Origin: Citrobacter freundii
Lineage (GTDB): Bacteria; Bacteroidota; Bacteroidia; Chitinophagales; Chitinophagaceae
Direction: 5' to 3'
Length of the DNA: 64,000 nucleotides
Assembly (NCBI GenBank): GCA_003243445.1
Contig: QFQQ01000003.1
Location: 1-64,000, forward strand
A model generated the notes under the pieces. The model saw only the letters and a list, made by a program, of their open reading frames with translations, made no database searches and was not told where the DNA came from. The number at the start of each line of letters is the position of its first letter. The stretch's first letter is position 1. A program made the translations under genes and the position numbers. Positions 17,863 to 27,241 of this stretch are shown piece after piece.

Positions 17863-17873
17863 CACAAAGTACC
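17851..17873. promoter_or_regulatory. Possible PadR operator
   Basis: The arms GGTACT and AGTACC flank an 11-bp spacer and overlap the -33 element of the padR promoter. An interrupted palindrome at this place suits autorepression by a PadR dimer. Confidence 0.5.
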
Positions 17874-17879
17874 AGCTTT

Positions 17880-18152
17880 TTTAAAGTAATGTTTTATGAA
17901 AGGTGTGTCGGTTAGGTTCGTATGGTTTGAAATACAATGACTTGCTCCGATTGTAAGTTTTTAAGGAATTTTGAGGGGCTTGGACCTGCGGAGATTTTTA
18001 GGGTTGAACGGTTGATAATGACTTTCCGTACTTGATCGGTTTAAGAAGATTTTCCTGCTTGTGGGACGGGCCTCCGGAAACCAGGCCACTATATCGAGAT
18101 ATTTTTGATCGGTTGGCGTAAGCGCTCCAAGACCACCAGATAAAGAGGTTCC
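17880..18152. other. Intergenic stretch, no gene seen
   Basis: About 270 bp between padR and the ExbD terminator. I see no convincing ORF or structured element. Confidence 0.6.
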
Positions 18153-18199
18153 AAAAAAAATCGCAGCCCATGACGCATTTCCGCGACGCAGGCTGCGAT
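18153..18199 (-). terminator. Terminator for the ExbD gene
   Basis: On the minus strand ATCGCAGCC pairs with GGCTGCGAT across a 21-nt loop, followed by eight T residues (18153-18160 on the plus strand as A). Confidence 0.75.
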
Positions 18200-18221
18200 C
18201 TGCCGTGAAATATCAAACGGC

Positions 18222-18770
18222 TTATTCCTTACTCATCCATTCCAGCTCTTCCTTATCCGGAGACACGATCATATATCTTGTCACTCCGTTGATCAGTGTT
18301 TCATCGAGTGCATCCACTACTTGCTGATAGTTCGAGTTGGGTCCCGGTTTGATGAGAAGGACCAATCCGTCACGGCCTTCTGGTGTAATATTCGATTTTT
18401 CCAACCAATCCTGGCGTTCGCGGATGATCTTGCCGATTCCGTCTTTTAAAGAAAAATTTGTTTCGTAAATTTCGTTGTTCGCCTTCGCGTTTTCATATCT
18501 GCCAGCGTAGCAGTACATTTTCTCACCGCCGATCAGAAATGTAAGCGCTGTGGATTCCCGCAAAGGAGGCGGCTTTTCATTATTGACCTTTGGCATATTT
18601 AATTTTGTAACGGCAGGTTTGCTCATTTCTGTCGTCATAACAAAGAACGCAATGAGCAAAAAACCAAGATCGACCATCGGGGTCATGTCTGGTCTGCTGG
18701 AATGCCGTTTCAATTTTGCTGCGCTGCGCGAGCGCGCGCGGCCAACTTGTGGTTCGGATATGTTTGCCAT
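18222..18770 (-). CDS. exbD: ExbD/TolR-type biopolymer transport protein
   Basis: About 182 residues from the ATG at 18770 (MANISEPQVGRARS). A basic cytoplasmic N-terminus leads into the single membrane helix with the proton-relay Asp (DMTPMVDLGFLLIAFFVMTTEM), then a periplasmic domain ending in ALDETLINGVTRYMIV. It would energise TonB-dependent transport together with ExbB and TonB. Neither ExbB nor a second ExbD is adjacent, which is unusual because these genes normally cluster. The tonB-like gene at 37951 is in the same window but far away. Confidence 0.9.
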   Translation of the reverse strand: MANISEPQVGRARSRSAAKLKRHSSRPDMTPMVDLGFLLIAFFVMTTEMSKPAVTKLNMPKVNNEKPPPLRESTALTFLIGGEKMYCYAGRYENAKANNEIYETNFSLKDGIGKIIRERQDWLEKSNITPEGRDGLVLLIKPGPNSNYQQVVDALDETLINGVTRYMIVSPDKEELEWMSKE

Positions 18771-18868
18771 AATGCAGGGTTTTCGTTTTAGACGCTGGCA
18801 TTGACAAAATCCATACACAATAAGCCCCGGCACTCTTATTGCTACCTAGTTTTAAATAGCTTATATAT

Positions 18869-19690
18869 ATGAAAACAATCATCGTCCCCACCGACTTCTC
18901 ACCTGTGGCCGTTAACGCACTGAACTATGCGGTTGACATGGCCATCGCTATTAATGCAAGCATAATGTTGCTGCATATCTATCAGATCCCTGTTGCAATT
19001 ACAGATACTCCGCTGATCCTCGTTTCTGTGGAAGATCTCAAAGCGGATGCAGAAAAGAAATTGGAAACCGCAAAACAAGAGTTGGAAAGAGTTACGGCAA
19101 ATAAGGTAAAAATCTACACAGAAGCGCGTCTTGGAAACGTTACGGACGAACTGGAAGAGTTAGGCAAAACGATCAACCCGTTTGCTGTTGTGATGGGTAC
19201 AACCGGTCAATCTGCCGTAGAGCGCGTGATCTTCGGAAGCAATACACTCAATGTTATCAAACATATCAAATGGCCGGTCATCTGCGTTCCAACCGGAAAA
19301 GCTTATGGCGGCGGAATAAGGAAGATCGGGCTTGCAAGCGATTTCCGTGAAGTTGCAGAAACCGTTCCGGTAGAAGCAATCAAAACGTTTGCCGCGCAAT
19401 TCAATGCGGAGTTTCATGTATTGAACATCCATTACCAGGATCTTCCGCGGGAATTGCCGGAACAATCTGCTCTTCTTCAGTCAGCTCTTTCAGCTCTCAA
19501 TCCACAATATCATTTTATAGAAAGTAAAGATCTGGAGCAAGGCATACACGAGTTTGCAGAGAGAAACAATCTTGATCTTATTATTACTATTCCTAAAAAG
19601 CACAAACTGCTCGAAGGAATTTTCAAAAAAAGTTCAACAAAGGAATTGATCTATCACTCGCATATTCCAGTGATGTGTCTTCACAACTGA
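18869..19690 (+). CDS. Universal stress protein with two tandem Usp domains
   Basis: The 273-residue protein has an N-terminal Usp domain (KTIIVPTDFSPVAVNALNYAV) with the ATP-binding-type loop MGTTGQSAVERVIFGSNT (about residues 107-124), and a second, more diverged Usp domain from about residue 148. Its C-terminal loop KHKLLEGIFKKSSTKE lacks the GxxG part. Double Usp proteins are widespread in Bacteroidota and are induced by stress. It ends at a strong bidirectional terminator shared with asnS. Confidence 0.92.
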   Translation: MKTIIVPTDFSPVAVNALNYAVDMAIAINASIMLLHIYQIPVAITDTPLILVSVEDLKADAEKKLETAKQELERVTANKVKIYTEARLGNVTDELEELGKTINPFAVVMGTTGQSAVERVIFGSNTLNVIKHIKWPVICVPTGKAYGGGIRKIGLASDFREVAETVPVEAIKTFAAQFNAEFHVLNIHYQDLPRELPEQSALLQSALSALNPQYHFIESKDLEQGIHEFAERNNLDLIITIPKKHKLLEGIFKKSSTKELIYHSHIPVMCLHN

Positions 19691-19732
19691 ACATTCAGCT
19701 TACGGCAATAAAAATTAAGTTATACCAAAAAC

Positions 19733-19763
19733 AAAAGGAGAATGATCGTATCATTCTCCTTTT
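19733..19763. terminator. Bidirectional terminator between usp and asnS
   Basis: A near-perfect hairpin, AAAAGGAGAATGAT against ATCATTCTCCTTTT with a 2-3 nt loop, has a T run on both strands. It lies between converging genes. Confidence 0.85.
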
Positions 19764-19783
19764 ATCATTATAAAAATATACTC

Positions 19784-21244
19784 TTAAAACTCCGCAGAGC
19801 CGGGAGTTCTTGGGAATGCGATCACGTCCCTGATATTTGTCATACCAGTTACGAACTGTACCATTCTTTCAAAGCCCAGGCCGAATCCCGCGTGAGGCAC
19901 GGTTCCGAATCTGCGTGTATCAAGATACCACCATAGTTCTTCAGCAGGCACATGCATTTCCTTCATTCTTTGCTCTAAACGATCAAGACGTTCTTCTCTT
20001 TGTGAACCACCAACGATCTCTCCAATACCAGGAGCAAGGATATCCATTGCCGCAACAGTTCCTCCACGACCCAGTTCAGGGTTCGCGTCGTCGTTCGAAC
20101 GCATATAGAACGCCTTAATGGCTGCAGGATAGTTTGTAACGATCACTGGTTTTTTGAAGTGCTTTTCTACCAGATATCTTTCATGTTCGCTTTGCATATC
20201 GATACCCCATTTCACTTCATAAGCAAACTTCTTCTTTTTATATGCAGGTGATTGCAGTAAGATCTCGATCGCTTCCGTATAGGTGATCCTTTCAAAATCG
20301 TTATTCAAAACAAATTCCAGTTTCTCGATCAGTCCCATTTCGCTGCGCTTATCCTGCGGTAATTGCTTTTCTTCTTCTGCAAGGCGCTGCGCAAGAAAAT
20401 CAAGATCTTCCCTGTTATGTTCCATTGCATAACGGATCAGGTATTTGATAAATTCTTCTGCAAGATTTGCATTGTCTTCAAGATCATTGAATGCAACTTC
20501 CGGTTCGATCATCCAGAATTCTGCAAGGTGACGGGCCGTGTTGGAATTCTCTGCGCGGAACGTTGGACCAAATGTATAGATCTCTCCAAACGCAGTGGCT
20601 CCGAGTTCTCCTTCCAGCTGACCGCTTACAGTCAGGTTTGTTTGTCTGCCAAAGAAATCTTCCTTGAAGTTGACAGAGCCGTCTTCATTTTTCGGTGTAT
20701 TCTCCAATGGCAATGTCGATACCCGGAACATTTCACCCGCACCTTCGGCATCACTTGCGGTGATGATCGGTGTATGCAGATAAACAAAACCTTTATCGTT
20801 AAAAAACTTATGGATCGCGAAGGCGAGTGCATGACGTACGCGGAATACAGAACCAAAAGTATTTGTGCGGAAACGCATGTGCGCGATCTCACGCAGGTAT
20901 TCCAGCGTTGGTTTATTTTTTAACTGCAACGGGTATTTAGCGCCATCGCTGTCTCCCAGGATTTCAAGAGTCTCTGCCACCAGGTCCATCTTCTGTCCTT
21001 TTCCCAATGAAGGAATGGCTTTGCCGGTAACTTTTACAGAAGCAGAAGTGGTGATGCGCTTCAGCGTATCATCATCAAACTTTCCGAGTTCAAGAACAAC
21101 CTGCACATTATTATTTGTAGAACCATCGTTCACGGCCATAAACTGGTTATTACGGAAGGTTCTTACCCATCCCATCACGGTTACTTCCTGTCCTGCGGGA
21201 TCTTGTGCCAGCAGGTCTTTGATCTTTGTGCGTTTGTTGAACAT
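19784..21244 (-). CDS. asnS: Asparagine--tRNA ligase
   Basis: This 486-residue class IIb synthetase starts at the ATG at 21244 (MFNKRTKIKDLL). It has an N-terminal OB anticodon-binding domain (VTVMGWVRTFRNNQFMAVNDGS), motif 2 around FGPTFRAENSNTARHLAEFWMIEPE, and motif 3 GFGLGFERMVQFVTG followed by NIRDVIAFPRTPGSAEF. These residues specify Asn, not Asp. It charges tRNA-Asn. An upstream in-frame ATG at 21316 would add a poorly conserved extension. A TATCTTTG -7 element lies about 20 bp upstream of the chosen start. Confidence 0.97.
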   Translation of the reverse strand: MFNKRTKIKDLLAQDPAGQEVTVMGWVRTFRNNQFMAVNDGSTNNNVQVVLELGKFDDDTLKRITTSASVKVTGKAIPSLGKGQKMDLVAETLEILGDSDGAKYPLQLKNKPTLEYLREIAHMRFRTNTFGSVFRVRHALAFAIHKFFNDKGFVYLHTPIITASDAEGAGEMFRVSTLPLENTPKNEDGSVNFKEDFFGRQTNLTVSGQLEGELGATAFGEIYTFGPTFRAENSNTARHLAEFWMIEPEVAFNDLEDNANLAEEFIKYLIRYAMEHNREDLDFLAQRLAEEEKQLPQDKRSEMGLIEKLEFVLNNDFERITYTEAIEILLQSPAYKKKKFAYEVKWGIDMQSEHERYLVEKHFKKPVIVTNYPAAIKAFYMRSNDDANPELGRGGTVAAMDILAPGIGEIVGGSQREERLDRLEQRMKEMHVPAEELWWYLDTRRFGTVPHAGFGLGFERMVQFVTGMTNIRDVIAFPRTPGSAEF

Positions 21245-21263
21245 AATTGAATTTTTCGGAGGG

Positions 21264-21271
21264 CAAAGATA
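21264..21271 (-). promoter_or_regulatory. -7 element for asnS
   Basis: The minus strand reads TATCTTTG, a match to TAnnTTTG, about 20 bp upstream of the asnS ATG. No clear -33 TTTG is at the usual spacing, so this is a partial promoter. Confidence 0.4.
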
Positions 21272-21279
21272 AGGGTCAA

Positions 21280-21662
21280 TGCGGTTGAGGGGAGAAGTTT
21301 GCCTGCTCAATTCCAATGGCAGAGGCGCGGGTTGCGGCTGATTGCCTCTGAAACGAGATCCTATACGGCGACCACTGGCTCGGTTAATAGCAGTTTCGTT
21401 CGACTTTGTTCATCTGTCGTTGGCCGTCGAAGCATTAGTAATTAGTCTCTTAACAAAGGCTTCGCTTAACTGTAGCGAAAGGCAAATTTTGTTTTTTTAC
21501 GAAAAAGAACGTATACTTGCAGCGGAAAGACGACTGGTTAGTTCATTACTCCCTATAGTTAGCTCATCAGGTTCTACCATTTCCATTCAACAAAAACTCA
21601 TACTTTTTTTCACTTTTCAGATTCGTGATCACGGTATACTGTGTTAACCTTCAACATTTTGT
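21280..21662. other. Intergenic stretch before rho
   Basis: About 380 bp with no credible coding region. It probably holds the rho promoter and leader; no consensus promoter or attenuator is obvious by eye. Confidence 0.5.
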
Positions 21663-23270
21663 ATGTACGATATCCTGCAATTGAACGATATGCTCGTTCC
21701 TGAGTTGCTTGACATTGCCGAGCAACTGCGTATCCCCAACGCAAAAAAATTAGACAAACAAGAACTCGTTTACAAGATCCTCGACAGCCAAGCCATCGCC
21801 GGTTCAAAAGGCGGTTCCCCCACTGAAGACAAAGGCAAACGTAAACGCATCATCAAAGCATCTACCGGTATTACAACAGAGGAAGCTGTAGTAGAAGACA
21901 GTGGTGATGATAAAAAATCCAATAATAAAAAAACACCCATGCCCAAAAAGGAAGACAAGACTCCTGTAAAAAGAGGCCGTAAAAAGCCAGAGGAAAAAGA
22001 ACCAGAGCAACAGGAGCTGGCGATGGAACAACAACATCCCGAGCCCTCAATCGAAGAAGCCCTCCCACAACCAGCAGAAGAACCTGCCGTAGTTGAAGCA
22101 ACCGCTCCAGCTAAGGTTTACCCTCAAAGACGCGAACAGCATTTCAATATAGAATTCGATGGCGTGATCCTTTCTGAAGGTGTTCTTGAAATGATGCCTG
22201 ATGGTTACGGATTCCTGCGCTCTTCTGATTATAACTATCTCTCTTCTCCAGATGACGTGTATGTTTCTCCTTCACAGATAAAATTATTCGGTCTTAAAAC
22301 CGGTGATACTGTTTTTGGAGCCGTACGTCCTCCCAAAGAAGGCGAGAAATATTTCGCATTATTGAAAGTTGATACGATCAACGGATTAAGCCCTGAAGAA
22401 GTGAGGGATCGTGTTCCTTTCGACTATCTCACACCTTTATTCCCTTACGAAAAGCTGAACCTGTTCACTGCTCCGAGCGATTATTCAACAAGGATCATGG
22501 ACCTGTTCACTCCTATCGGTAAAGGTCAGCGTGGATTGATCGTGGCACAGCCAAAAACAGGTAAAACGATGCTGTTGAAAGCTGTGGCAAATGCGATTGC
22601 CGCAAATCACCCCGAGTGTTACCTGATGGTTGTACTCGTGGATGAGCGCCCTGAGGAAGTTACCGATATGGAAAGAAGCGTTAGAGCGGAAGTGATCGCT
22701 TCTACATTCGATGAACCTGCAGAGAAACACGTGAAAGTTTCTACCATCGCTTTGCAAAAAGCAAAACGCCTGGTAGAATGCGGTCATGATGTGGTGATCC
22801 TGCTTGATTCTATTACACGTCTCGCCCGTGCGCATAATACTGTTGCTCCGGCTTCCGGTAAGGTTCTTTCCGGTGGTGTGGAAGCAAACGCAATGCAAAA
22901 GCCGAAACAGTTCTTTGGTGCCGCACGTAAGATCGAGAATGGTGGTTCACTCACTATTATCGCTACAGCGCTGGTTGACACCGGTAGTAAAATGGATGAG
23001 GTGATCTTTGAGGAATTTAAAGGAACCGGTAACATGGAGCTTCAGCTCGACCGTCGTTTGGCAAACAAACGCATTTACCCTGCGATCGACCTTACTGCTT
23101 CATCTACCCGCCGTGATGATCTTCTCCTGGAGAAAGACGTGCTGCAGCGTATGAACCTGCTTCGCGTGTTCCTCACAGATATGAATACGGAAGAGGCGAT
23201 GCGTGAGCTGCAAAACAGGATGAAAGGGACCAAGAACAATGAAGAGTTCCTTGCAAGTATGAACAGATAA
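21663..23270 (+). CDS. rho: Transcription termination factor Rho
   Basis: This 535-residue Rho has an N-terminal Rho_N helical part (MYDILQLNDMLVPELLDIAEQL), then a long Lys/Glu/Pro-rich insertion (about 45-155) before the RNA-binding fold (GVLEMMPDGYGFLRSSDYNYLSSPDDVYVS). The ATPase has Walker A AQPKTGKTMLLK and Walker B VVILLDSITRLARAHN, the Q-loop region and the C-terminal DLTASSTRRDDLLL. It is an RNA-dependent helicase that ends transcription. Charged insertions of this kind are common in Bacteroidota Rho. The gene is monocistronic with a terminator just downstream. Confidence 0.97.
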   Translation: MYDILQLNDMLVPELLDIAEQLRIPNAKKLDKQELVYKILDSQAIAGSKGGSPTEDKGKRKRIIKASTGITTEEAVVEDSGDDKKSNNKKTPMPKKEDKTPVKRGRKKPEEKEPEQQELAMEQQHPEPSIEEALPQPAEEPAVVEATAPAKVYPQRREQHFNIEFDGVILSEGVLEMMPDGYGFLRSSDYNYLSSPDDVYVSPSQIKLFGLKTGDTVFGAVRPPKEGEKYFALLKVDTINGLSPEEVRDRVPFDYLTPLFPYEKLNLFTAPSDYSTRIMDLFTPIGKGQRGLIVAQPKTGKTMLLKAVANAIAANHPECYLMVVLVDERPEEVTDMERSVRAEVIASTFDEPAEKHVKVSTIALQKAKRLVECGHDVVILLDSITRLARAHNTVAPASGKVLSGGVEANAMQKPKQFFGAARKIENGGSLTIIATALVDTGSKMDEVIFEEFKGTGNMELQLDRRLANKRIYPAIDLTASSTRRDDLLLEKDVLQRMNLLRVFLTDMNTEEAMRELQNRMKGTKNNEEFLASMNR

Positions 23271-23290
23271 TTATTCTGGTATATAACTTG

Positions 23291-23320
23291 AAGCCCTGGA
23301 TTAAATCCGGGGCTTTTTAT
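23291..23320 (+). terminator. Terminator after rho
   Basis: AAGCCCTGG pairs with CCGGGGCTT around ATTAAAT, followed by TTTTTAT. Confidence 0.75.
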
Positions 23321-23413
23321 TGCCTATACCCGGCCGCTGATTCTCTGATTATCACACGAAAACTCCTGTTTATTCGTTCTATTTTTGCAATAATCTCATA
23401 TCATTTAACCTAT

Positions 23414-24499
23414 ATGAAAACCCTTAGACTTTTTGCTTTTTTCCTGACCTTTTCAATCGCAGCCAATGCTCAGAAAAGTCTCACCGGTTTATGGACAGGT
23501 ACACTAAGCAATGACAGCACGACCATCCGCAAAGACCAGGCATTTGAGCTGGCCTTGACAGAATACCGCGGAAAGGTGTATGGATACTCGCGTGCGTCGT
23601 TTATTGTAAGGGATACATTTTTCTATATTGTTAAACGCGTTAAAGGAACTGTCGATGGTAGTGTTTGCGAAGTAAAGGACGATGAGGTCATTTCAACAAA
23701 CTTTCCCGGCAGACAGGATAAGGGAGTAAAAGTCACTTACACGTTCACGCAACGCCAGGAGGACACAACCTGGCATCTTGAGGGAAACTGGAAGACCAAC
23801 AAAACAAAGACATACTATTCTATTTCCGGGGGCATCGCCTTGCGCTCAGAAAAAAATCTTGATAATTCAAAGCTTTTCCCGCACCTGGAAGAACTCGGTA
23901 AGGCAAATGACGTTGAGTTTTACAAAGAAGTAAAAAAGCCTGCGCCTGTTATTGCAAAAACAGAACCTGTTAAACAGCCAGCAACAGAGAAAAAAGAAAA
24001 GCCTGTTCAGGAAAAGGCGCCACCCGTTGTAGCTAAAACAAATAAAGAAGAAAAGAAAACGCCGCCCACCGTTACCAAGCCTGTAGACGTAGTGAAGAGT
24101 ACGCCGGTTCCTGATATCCCGACCATTCCAGCAGGTCCTGCAGCATTGGTGAAAGAAAGAATAAATGGGACGCCGCAGGTAATTACGTTTACCTCAGATA
24201 GCCTTGTGCTGGCATTATATGATAATGGGGAGATTGATGGAGATACAGTTAGTCTTTTGTTTAATGGAGAGATAATTGTTGCAAAACAAATGCTGAAAGC
24301 CTCTGCGTTGAAAAAGACCATCTTCCTGCCACGCGGCTCCGATGAATCCACACTTATTCTTTATGCAGAAAATTTGGGTAAATATCCTCCCAATACAGGC
24401 TTGTTGGTCATACATGACGGGGAGGAAACTTACCAGCTTCGATTTAGTGCGGACCTGCAGCAAAATGCTTCAATAATATTCCGGCGAAAGAAAAATTAG
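23414..24499 (+). CDS. Secreted hypothetical protein with a Lys/Pro-rich linker
   Basis: About 361 residues from the ATG at 23414, which directly begins a signal peptide (MKTLRLFAFFLTFSIAANAQ). The N-terminal half is a beta-rich domain (GLWTGTLSNDS..., resembling small extracellular binding domains). A low-complexity Lys/Pro/Glu linker (about 180-245) follows, then a C-terminal beta domain (QVITFTSDSLVLALYDNGEIDGDTVSLLFNG). I recognise no catalytic motif. A longer in-frame start at 23288 overlaps the rho terminator and is rejected. A TATTTTTG -7 element lies at 23380-23387. Confidence 0.75.
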   Translation: MKTLRLFAFFLTFSIAANAQKSLTGLWTGTLSNDSTTIRKDQAFELALTEYRGKVYGYSRASFIVRDTFFYIVKRVKGTVDGSVCEVKDDEVISTNFPGRQDKGVKVTYTFTQRQEDTTWHLEGNWKTNKTKTYYSISGGIALRSEKNLDNSKLFPHLEELGKANDVEFYKEVKKPAPVIAKTEPVKQPATEKKEKPVQEKAPPVVAKTNKEEKKTPPTVTKPVDVVKSTPVPDIPTIPAGPAALVKERINGTPQVITFTSDSLVLALYDNGEIDGDTVSLLFNGEIIVAKQMLKASALKKTIFLPRGSDESTLILYAENLGKYPPNTGLLVIHDGEETYQLRFSADLQQNASIIFRRKKN

Positions 24500-24532
24500 A
24501 CACGAATTTCCCCTGATAATAATAGAACTGTT

Positions 24533-24763
24533 TTATAAAAGCTTGTCGATCAACCCGGCAAGCTTTTCGTCTTTTTCGGTTACCACATCTCCCGCATCAT
24601 GCGTGGAAAGCCAGATTTCCACGGTGTTGTATACGTTCTTCCATTCCGGATGATGATCCATTTTTTCTGCGGCCAGCGCCACTCTCGTCATAAAAGAAAA
24701 AGCTTCTGAGAAGTCTTTGAACTCGAATTTCTGATAGAGCTTATTATTTTGTTCTTTCCACAT
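24533..24763 (-). CDS. 4a-hydroxytetrahydrobiopterin dehydratase (pterin carbinolamine dehydratase)
   Basis: This 76-residue protein is the short PCD/DCoH fold. It contains the signature KMDHHPEWKNVYNTVEI with the two catalytic histidines, and THDAGDVVTEKDEKLA near the end. It recycles the pterin carbinolamine formed by aromatic amino acid hydroxylases; some members also act in molybdopterin or folate pathways. It is shorter than typical (about 95-100 residues), lacking part of the N-terminal strand. Confidence 0.9.
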   Translation of the reverse strand: MWKEQNNKLYQKFEFKDFSEAFSFMTRVALAAEKMDHHPEWKNVYNTVEIWLSTHDAGDVVTEKDEKLAGLIDKLL

Positions 24764-24795
24764 AACGTTTTTTATAACTGCTACAATAATTCTGC

Positions 24796-24837
24796 CACGC
24801 GAATACCACGCGAATGAACATGGATATGCGCGAATGG
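24796..24837. repeat. Short CGCGAAT repeat
   Basis: CACGCGAATACCACGCGAAT and ATGCGCGAATGG give three CGCGAAT words in 42 bp, the same motif type as at 6921-6952 and 34306-34323. Confidence 0.5.
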
Positions 24838-24864
24838 GTCACTTACCGATTTATGATGTGATTA

Positions 24865-25308
24865 TCAGAAGACCAGGTGTTCTTTATTTTTTATTCTTTC
24901 ATTTGTCAGTTCGGCCACCAGTTGTACCCCCGAAATATTTTTTACCTGTAGTATGAACTGTTGCAGATCGGAGTCAGAAACCCAATCATCTTTCATGAGC
25001 CAGAGAAAGTCGAGGTGTTTGAATTCGGGCAGCAGATATTCTCCGTCGAATTGATTTTTATAGAGATAATGAGCAAGCGAGCCGGTAGGTTCGCGGTATT
25101 CAAAAACGGAAAAAAAATAATCGCGTTTCTTTTTATTAAGCCTGATCTCTATGTCATTGTTGATGCGGAAGTCCATGCCGAGCATATTATTCAATTGCCA
25201 GCAGAACTGGTAATCCTTCACCGGTGCCATGATGCCTAACAAACGGGTGTCTTCAAAAAAGGCTTCTGCAAGATCATGGTTGTTGATAGAAAGTTTCAGG
25301 CTTGACAT
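24865..25308 (-). CDS. IPExxxVDY family protein
   Basis: This 147-residue protein has the hallmark core LLPEFKHLDFLWLMKDD (about residues 93-109), matching the IPExxxVDY pattern with conservative changes, and the preceding KRDYFFSVFEYREPTGSLAHYL. The family is restricted to Bacteroidota and has no known function. It is probably monocistronic. Confidence 0.8.
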   Translation of the reverse strand: MSSLKLSINNHDLAEAFFEDTRLLGIMAPVKDYQFCWQLNNMLGMDFRINNDIEIRLNKKKRDYFFSVFEYREPTGSLAHYLYKNQFDGEYLLPEFKHLDFLWLMKDDWVSDSDLQQFILQVKNISGVQLVAELTNERIKNKEHLVF

Positions 25309-25372
25309 AGTAGGCGTTTTAATAAATTTATAGAATAAAATCTATATCAGATTACTGTCGCTTTATAAAACA

Positions 25373-25411
25373 AAAGTCCCGCTTATATTCTAAATAAGCG
25401 GGACTTTTTTA
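25373..25411 (-). terminator. Terminator after the M28 peptidase
   Basis: AAGTCCCGCTTA pairs with TAAGCGGGACTT with a short loop and A/T runs on both sides. It reads best on the minus strand after the stop codon at 25422. Confidence 0.85.
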
Positions 25412-25421
25412 TGTTGATTGC

Positions 25422-27074
25422 TTAAAACTGCACTTCGGTTTCAATCACCTGGGTTCCTCGTTTGAATTTCACCTTTGTCTTTTCTCCTTTATTAAATGAA
25501 TTCAGCGCCTGCATATAGCTTTCCACTGAATTCACCTTATGGGGACCAAGTTGAATGATCACGTCACCCGTCTTCAATCCGGCTTTTGCAGCAGGGCGTC
25601 CGTCTGTTACACCATCGGCACGAACACCTTCACCGGGATAAGTGTAATCAGGCATGATGCCCATTGTTACTTTAAACGAAGACGTTGAAACCTGTGTTTC
25701 GCGCGTTTTTGTAAACGCCAGCTTTTTGTTTTGTTTATTGAGCTTTGTAATGATCGACTCGATGTAGTTGATCACGTATAATTCTCCGACATAGTTAATA
25801 CGATCTGCATCATCTGTCGGGCGATGATAGTCTTTATGCTGACCGGTAAAGAAAAATAAGACCGGTATATCTTTTCTATAAAAAGAGGTATGATCGCTAG
25901 GGCCGGATCCACTTGAGTCTATCTTAATGCCAAAGGGCAACTTTTTATCCGCGGTATTGATTACTGTTGCCCACTCGGGTGAGGTTCCATAACCGCCAAT
26001 TGTGATCATATGCGTGCTGTCGTTCAACCGGCCAACCATGTCCATATTGATCATGTAGTTCACATTTTTCAGATCGATGGTTGGATGTTCTGTATAATAC
26101 TTTGAACCAAATAATCCGAGCTCTTCGCCAGAGAAGGCCAGGAACAGATAGTTACTGCTTTTATCCTTGCTTCCTTTGAGGATCCTGGCGAGTTCCAGCA
26201 ATGCTGCAGTTCCGCTTGCATTATCATCGGCTCCATTGTGGATCAGTTTTTCGCCTGTGCGAAGCATAGAATTACCGTCCTCACCATATCCCAGGTGATC
26301 GAAGTGAGCACCCAGTACAACCGTTGAAGCAGCGCCATTATCGAGATAAGCGGCAACGTTGTGGCCTATGCGACTTTTTTCACCAATATCAACTTTGATC
26401 GAGATATTCAGTGTGGCTGTCGGATCGGCGAAGAATTTTTTAGCCGCCTCTTTTCTTACATAAACAACGGGAATGGCAGTAAGCGGTGATTTGTCTTTTC
26501 CATCGAAAGAAAGTTTATCATCCGTAGAAGATGTATTAAAGACAATGATGGCGGTTGCGCCTTTGTCATAAGCTTTCTTCGAATTGGTTCGAATATATTC
26601 TGTCAGATCGAAGTGTGGATTATTTTGATTATCTGCAAGAATTTCTTTGAGATCAACGAACCAGGGCATATCCGCTTCCTGCAATGCGATAGCTGGAGAG
26701 CCTTCTATGCTTTTCAGGGCGCTGAATGCGAAGGGGAAGAAATCCTTCTCTTTTTGCAGAGAAACGCCATTTATTACGAAGGAGGTTCCTTCTTTTATTT
26801 GTTTACCCTCCTGGATGTCGAACGGCTGAAAGAAGCCGTCTGTTCCTTTGGGGGTCAGTCCGAGGGTTTTGAACTGGTCCGCAATATATTCCATGGCCAG
26901 TTTTTCGCCAGCGCTGCCGGCTCTTCTTCCTTCCAGCTTATCATCAGCCAGATAGGAAATATGAGCTTGAAGGTTGGAAACGATTGCCTTGTCTGCTTTT
27001 TTCAACTTTTGTGCGGAGGCTAATGTGCTGACAAAAAGCAAGGCAAAAGCAAGTCTTGCGCGCGTGGACACCAT
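25422..27074 (-). CDS. Secreted M28 family peptidase with PDZ domain
   Basis: This 550-residue protein has a signal peptide (RLAFALLFVSTLASAQ), a protease-associated-like insertion, and M28 zinc ligands in LGAHFDHLG, NGADDNASGTAALLELA, FSGEELGLFGSKYY and the later NYMINMDMVGRL. The C-terminal region (about 465-550) is a PDZ-like fold (GRPAAKAGLKTGDVIIQLG). It is a predicted aminopeptidase of the outer envelope or periplasm. It reads away from feoB across a divergent gap of 158 bp. Confidence 0.92.
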   Translation of the reverse strand: MVSTRARLAFALLFVSTLASAQKLKKADKAIVSNLQAHISYLADDKLEGRRAGSAGEKLAMEYIADQFKTLGLTPKGTDGFFQPFDIQEGKQIKEGTSFVINGVSLQKEKDFFPFAFSALKSIEGSPAIALQEADMPWFVDLKEILADNQNNPHFDLTEYIRTNSKKAYDKGATAIIVFNTSSTDDKLSFDGKDKSPLTAIPVVYVRKEAAKKFFADPTATLNISIKVDIGEKSRIGHNVAAYLDNGAASTVVLGAHFDHLGYGEDGNSMLRTGEKLIHNGADDNASGTAALLELARILKGSKDKSSNYLFLAFSGEELGLFGSKYYTEHPTIDLKNVNYMINMDMVGRLNDSTHMITIGGYGTSPEWATVINTADKKLPFGIKIDSSGSGPSDHTSFYRKDIPVLFFFTGQHKDYHRPTDDADRINYVGELYVINYIESIITKLNKQNKKLAFTKTRETQVSTSSFKVTMGIMPDYTYPGEGVRADGVTDGRPAAKAGLKTGDVIIQLGPHKVNSVESYMQALNSFNKGEKTKVKFKRGTQVIETEVQF

Positions 27075-27227
27075 ATACTATGAATTGTTTCCGCAAAGGT
27101 ATTAAGCCCGGCCCTTTTTTATGGACGTGAAGCGATTTAATTGCCATAAATGTGTGGCAGCGCGGTTTTTTAACAAGGTGCTGTGTCATAAAATCGTAAT
27201 TCGTAAACCGCTTTGGCCTATCTGGTC

Positions 27228-27235
27228 TATTTTTG
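27228..27235 (+). promoter_or_regulatory. -7 element for feoB
   Basis: TATTTTTG at 27228-27235 matches TAnnTTTG. The predicted transcription start falls a few bases before or at the TTG codon at 27242, leaving little or no leader. No clear -33 element is at 19 bp. Confidence 0.4.
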
Positions 27236-27241
27236 CAACCC

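Noticed and set aside
21342..21647. 101-residue ORF upstream of rho
   Set aside because: No recognisable domain and no ribosome binding site; probably a chance ORF in the rho leader.
23288..23413. N-terminal extension of the secreted protein after rho
   Set aside because: It overlaps the rho terminator hairpin, and the signal peptide begins at 23414.
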